DNA from: Mesorhizobium ciceri WSM4083
GTDB taxonomy: Bacteria > Pseudomonadota > Alphaproteobacteria > Rhizobiales > Rhizobiaceae
Assembly: GCF_000519305.1 (NCBI RefSeq)
Contig: NZ_KI912610.1
Location: forward strand, 1,470,368-1,534,367
Reading direction: 5' to 3'
DNA: 64,000 nt
A program made the position numbers and the translations under genes. A model generated the notes under the pieces. It was not told the DNA's origin. It searched no databases and saw only the letters and a list, made by a program, of their open reading frames with translations. Below, piece after piece: positions 61,078 to 64,000 of this stretch; positions within the stretch are counted from its first letter, which is position 1, and every line of letters starts with the position of its first letter.

Positions 61078-62051
61078 GCTTTCGCATCGATCCGCGCCTG
61101 CCGCTGACCGGCGAGGTCAGGAGAATCCTTGCCGAGGAGATCGGCAAGGCGTTGCATCATCTTGACGCCGCACGGAGCCGGCCGGAACAGGCGCTGCACA
61201 AATGCCGCAAGCGGCTGAAGAGCGCTCGCGCCTTGTTGCGCCTGGTTCGTTCCGGTGACGAAACATTCTGTGAGACCGAAAACCAGTGCTACCGCAACGT
61301 GGCAGCCCTGCTTGCCGGCCCGCGCGAGGCGACGGCGCTGATCGAAACCATCGACCGGCTGGCGGCAAGCTTTCCCAAGGAGAGCGCCGACGATGGGCTG
61401 GGCGCGGTTCGCGACAGGCTGATCGCCCACCAGCATGAATTGCACGAGGGCAGCGGGCTCGAAGCGGCGATCGGTGCTGCGACCGCCGCCTGCGAGGAGG
61501 GCCTGCACCGCATCGACAGGCTGGCCTTGCCCGACCAGCCGGAACAGGCGGCCGACGTGCTTGCCGAAGGCGCCCGCGTCACGCTGCGCCGCGCCAGGAA
61601 GGCGCTCGACAAGGCCGGATCGCGGGGAGCGGCCGATGATTTCCACGATCTGCGCAAGGCGGCCAAGACCCACGGCATGCATCTGTCGCTGCTCGGCAGG
61701 CTGTGGCCGACACCGATCAAGGCCCGGCGCAAGGCGGTCGACGAACTGGGCGAGCGGCTGGGCGACCTGCACGATGTGCTGGTGATGCGCGCGCTGCTCG
61801 AGGCCGACGACCAGCCGCTCGGGCCGCCCGGGGACACGAAACTTCTGGCCAAGCTGCTGAAACGGTCGGAGAAGCAGCTGAAGAAGAGCTGCCTTGCCGA
61901 GGCGGCCGAACTGTTCGGCGACAGTCCCAAACGCTCGACACGCAAACTGGCCCGCAAGGCGCGACGATCTGGCTGCGCCGCCGGAAGAGGCCGCGGCATC
62001 GTAGGGCGCTCTTCCTCGCGCTCCGGACGGGGGAAGGAAGGCGTGCGCTAG
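61074..62051 (+). CDS. CHAD domain protein
   Basis: A 325-residue helical CHAD protein, a family that binds polyphosphate. It has conserved His/Lys/Arg-rich helices: LHKCRKRLKSARALLRLV near residue 41 and FHDLRKAAKTHGMHLSLL near 192. The last 35 residues are basic and unstructured (RGRGIVGRSSSRSGRGKEG). ATG overlaps the CYTH stop. It matches the common CYTH-CHAD pairing in Rhizobiales. Confidence 0.92.
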   Translation: MSFRIDPRLPLTGEVRRILAEEIGKALHHLDAARSRPEQALHKCRKRLKSARALLRLVRSGDETFCETENQCYRNVAALLAGPREATALIETIDRLAASFPKESADDGLGAVRDRLIAHQHELHEGSGLEAAIGAATAACEEGLHRIDRLALPDQPEQAADVLAEGARVTLRRARKALDKAGSRGAADDFHDLRKAAKTHGMHLSLLGRLWPTPIKARRKAVDELGERLGDLHDVLVMRALLEADDQPLGPPGDTKLLAKLLKRSEKQLKKSCLAEAAELFGDSPKRSTRKLARKARRSGCAAGRGRGIVGRSSSRSGRGKEGVR

Positions 62052-62086
62052 CCCTCATTACCCGCCCATGCTAATCGCCATGGAGC

Positions 62087-62893
62087 ATGACCGAGCCCGG
62101 CGACACGCTTCTGGATCGACTTGGCCGCTGGCTTGCCGGCCGGCTGCAGGAAGAATCGTCCGGCTACGAGCCCTACACCCCGTCCGATGCCGAAACGCTG
62201 CGCCGCACGCTTGAGCCCGGCGACATCCTGCTGATCGAGGGTAACCAGAAGATCTCGGCGGCGATCAAATACCTGACCCAGTCGACCTGGTCGCATGCGG
62301 CCTTCTATATCGGCGATGCCTTGCCCGCACCGGCAGACGGCTCGGAGCGGCAGCGCCTGATCGAGGTCACGATCGGCGAAGGCTGCGTCGCCGTGCCATT
62401 GTCGCGCTATCGCACCTACAACACCCGCATCTGCCGGGCGAGCGGGCTGGCGCCTGAAGACCGCGACAGGGTCGTCGCGTTCATGATCGGCAGGCTCGGC
62501 CTGAAATACGACCTCAAGAACATTTTCGACATGCTTCGGTTTTTCTTCCCGACGCCGCCGGTGCCGGTGCGCTGGCGGCGCCGCATGCTGGCCTTCGGCT
62601 CCGGCGACCCGACACGGGCGATCTGCTCGACGCTGATCGCCGAGGCCTATGGCCAGATCCGCTATCCGATCCTGCCCGAGATCACCCGTGCGCCCGGCCG
62701 CGCCTCGGCGCAGTCGAATTACTCGCGCAAGGAAATCCTGCACATCCGCCACCACTCGCTCTACACGCCGCGCGATTTCGACCTGTCGCCCTATTTCCGC
62801 ATCGTCAAACCGACGCTGGAATATGGTTTCGACTACCGGGCGGTGACCTGGGACGACAAGCTTGCCGATCCTGAGACGAAGGCCGCCGAGTAG
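62087..62893 (+). CDS. YiiX/YebB-like permuted NlpC/P60 hydrolase
   Basis: A 268-residue cysteine hydrolase of the YiiX-like permuted papain fold. LEPGDILLIEG and STWSHAAFYIGD carry the active His, and RAICSTLIAEAYG holds the active Cys. No signal peptide is seen, so it is cytoplasmic or membrane-associated. The natural substrate is unknown (lipid or peptide amide). The ATG 62087 has only a poor ribosome-binding site. It is 35 bp after the CHAD gene. Confidence 0.88.
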   Translation: MTEPGDTLLDRLGRWLAGRLQEESSGYEPYTPSDAETLRRTLEPGDILLIEGNQKISAAIKYLTQSTWSHAAFYIGDALPAPADGSERQRLIEVTIGEGCVAVPLSRYRTYNTRICRASGLAPEDRDRVVAFMIGRLGLKYDLKNIFDMLRFFFPTPPVPVRWRRRMLAFGSGDPTRAICSTLIAEAYGQIRYPILPEITRAPGRASAQSNYSRKEILHIRHHSLYTPRDFDLSPYFRIVKPTLEYGFDYRAVTWDDKLADPETKAAE

Positions 62894-63097
62894 CAGGCGA
62901 GCTTCGCCGGGACTGGCCTCCTGTCCTGGCAGCCCGGTCTTTTGCCTTCGAACCGGCATCGCGTGGATGCGGCATGCTCGCCGGAAATGGCGTCGCGCCA
63001 AAGGAATGGTCCAAAATCGCAAGAGCGCGAGAAACTTGCCCCGGTCGCGATTCGTAACTCACGCAACGGATCGCCATGATCGTGCAAGGGCTATGAT

Positions 63098-63934
63098 GTG
63101 ACGTTTGCAACGTTGTTTGTCTGTGTCGGCATTTGCCTGTCCCTTGCCATGTCGGCGGCCTGGGCAATCGCCATTCGAAGCGGCAAGTCCGGTTGGGTGG
63201 ATGCGATCTGGTCGTTCGCTGTGGGCGCTGCCGGCATCGCGATGGCGCTTGTTCCATTGCCTGGCTGGCAGCAATCGGCGACACGGCCGGTGATCGTGGC
63301 GCTACTCGCGGCAATCTGGTCGATCAGGCTTGGGCTGCATATATCGGCCAGAACACTGAGCGGCGGCGACGACCCGCGTTATGCGCAGTTGCGGGGCGAA
63401 TGGGGCGAGGATTTTCCACGCCGGCTTTTCCTGTTCCTCCAGGTGCAGGCCGGCGCAGCGTTGCTGCTTGCTCTTTCCATCTTCGCGGCTGCCCGCAATC
63501 CGGCCCCGCAACTGCAAATTGGTGACTGGCTTGGCATCGCCATTCTGGTGATTGCCATCCTTGGGGAAGGCCTGGCCGACCGTCAGCTTGCGCGGTTTCG
63601 CGCGGACCCGGCCAACCGGGGGAAGATCTGCGACGTCGGCCTCTGGGGGCTTTCGCGCCATCCCAACTATTTCTTCGAATGGTTCGGGTGGCTGGCCTAT
63701 GTCGCGATCGCCTTGGATTTTGCCGGCGCTTACCCATGGGGCTGGTTGGCCGCCTCCGGCCCGCTCTTCATGTACTGGCTGCTGGTTCATGTATCCGGCA
63801 TTCCGCCGCTCGAAGCGCACATGCTGAAATCGCGCGGCGAAAAGTTCCGTGCCTACCAGGCGCGCGTTAATGCATTCTGGCCGGGGCCGCCCCGCCATAC
63901 TCCTACACAGGCATCGAAAGGCCGCGCCTCGTGA
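63098..63934 (+). CDS. DUF1295 membrane protein (steroid-reductase-like)
   Basis: A 278-residue membrane protein with about six helices. The C-terminal SRHPNYFFEWFGW (residues about 185-197) and the EKFRAYQARVNAF end are the isoprenylcysteine methyltransferase/steroid reductase hallmark. The substrate is unknown, probably a fatty acid or lipid. GTG 63098 is the only plausible start. Its stop overlaps the next gene (GTGA), which looks lipid-related. Confidence 0.9.
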   Translation: MTFATLFVCVGICLSLAMSAAWAIAIRSGKSGWVDAIWSFAVGAAGIAMALVPLPGWQQSATRPVIVALLAAIWSIRLGLHISARTLSGGDDPRYAQLRGEWGEDFPRRLFLFLQVQAGAALLLALSIFAAARNPAPQLQIGDWLGIAILVIAILGEGLADRQLARFRADPANRGKICDVGLWGLSRHPNYFFEWFGWLAYVAIALDFAGAYPWGWLAASGPLFMYWLLVHVSGIPPLEAHMLKSRGEKFRAYQARVNAFWPGPPRHTPTQASKGRAS

Positions 63935-64000
63935 ACCTCATCGCATCCGCCATACGCACCTTGGAACGCAGCCCGCTTCCCGATCCGGTGACCCGCACCG
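63931..64000 (+). CDS. Start of a methyltransferase-like gene (runs off the right edge)
   Basis: Only 23 codons are visible, MNLIASAIRTLERSPLPDPV.., beginning with GTG 63931, which overlaps the DUF1295 stop by four bases. The N-terminus resembles cyclopropane-fatty-acyl-phospholipid synthase-like SAM methyltransferases that often follow DUF1295 genes. The identity cannot be settled from this much sequence. Confidence 0.5.
   Translation, partial: MNLIASAIRTLERSPLPDPVTRT

Overview
The window is about 64 kb of GC-rich (roughly 62-65% by eye) chromosomal DNA. Gene content and order fit an alphaproteobacterium of the Rhizobiales, most probably Mesorhizobium or a close relative. This is inferred from the glk-ABC-dapB-gpmA, hrcA/rph-rdgB-hemW and rsmI-yraN blocks, the mbfA iron exporter behind a perfect Irr box, the Ku/LigD pair and the rhizobial types of palindromic intergenic repeats; no species assignment is proven.

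Layout. 1-1132: the left edge is the end of an integrated element. It holds the N-terminus of a large serine recombinase (minus strand), followed directly by a comM (Mg-chelatase-like) gene that lacks its 5' half, so the element sits inside comM. 1.3-6.3 kb: a J-domain protein, malate synthase G and a solo HyuA-type hydantoinase. 6.5-13 kb: a triple Fe-S (CDGSH) protein, two tandem secreted Cys6 proteins, and a PLP decarboxylase plus cysteine-synthase-like pair divergent from a BTAD/TPR (SARP-like) regulator. 13-16.1 kb: small membrane proteins, a UBP zinc-finger protein translationally coupled to a cNMP-binding thioredoxin-reductase-like flavoprotein, and tRNA-Leu(CAG). 16-25 kb: gpmA, dapB, an MsbA-like exporter, glk, mepA, an atypical SDR, queG and a GST. 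25-34 kb: uppP, yraN, rsmI, a formyltransferase divergent from a 32-residue RiPP-like precursor gene, an EamA half-transporter, and the hemW-rdgB-VOC-rph operon divergent from hrcA. 34-45 kb: a sorbosone-dehydrogenase-like protein, LysE, CysK, a GST, an ECF42-type sigma factor with its YciI partner, a TRAP-TAXI uptake system with DUF1850, and a DCC protein. 45-54.5 kb: Ku and LigD (end joining), an ArsR regulator and DUF1127, NIPSNAP and ABM proteins, MbfA, a threonine dehydratase, and a 3-methyladenine glycosylase. 54.6-56.7 kb: a complete retron. 56.8-60.5 kb: a CecR-YbhG-YbhF-YbhS-like regulated exporter. 60.6-64 kb: CYTH and CHAD proteins, a YiiX-like hydrolase, DUF1295, and the first codons of a probable cyclopropane-fatty-acid-synthase-like methyltransferase.

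Most notable. (1) The retron has a msr-msd RNA whose structure can be read from the sequence: two short msr hairpins, a 27-bp msd stem and an a1/a2 pair. It precedes a nucleoside-deoxyribosyltransferase-like effector and a reverse transcriptase carrying the NAxxH, YADD and VTG motifs. The effector's GTG start and ribosome-binding site lie in the a2 arm. (2) A tiny gene with its own terminator encodes a lasso-leader-like peptide whose core is not a lasso core; it is divergent from a formyltransferase. (3) comM has been split by a serine-recombinase element. (4) A cNMP-binding TrxR-like protein without the redox CxxC is coupled to a UBP zinc finger. (5) Three 21-bp direct repeats lie between rph and hrcA. 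Several families of composite palindromic repeats occupy the intergenic regions.
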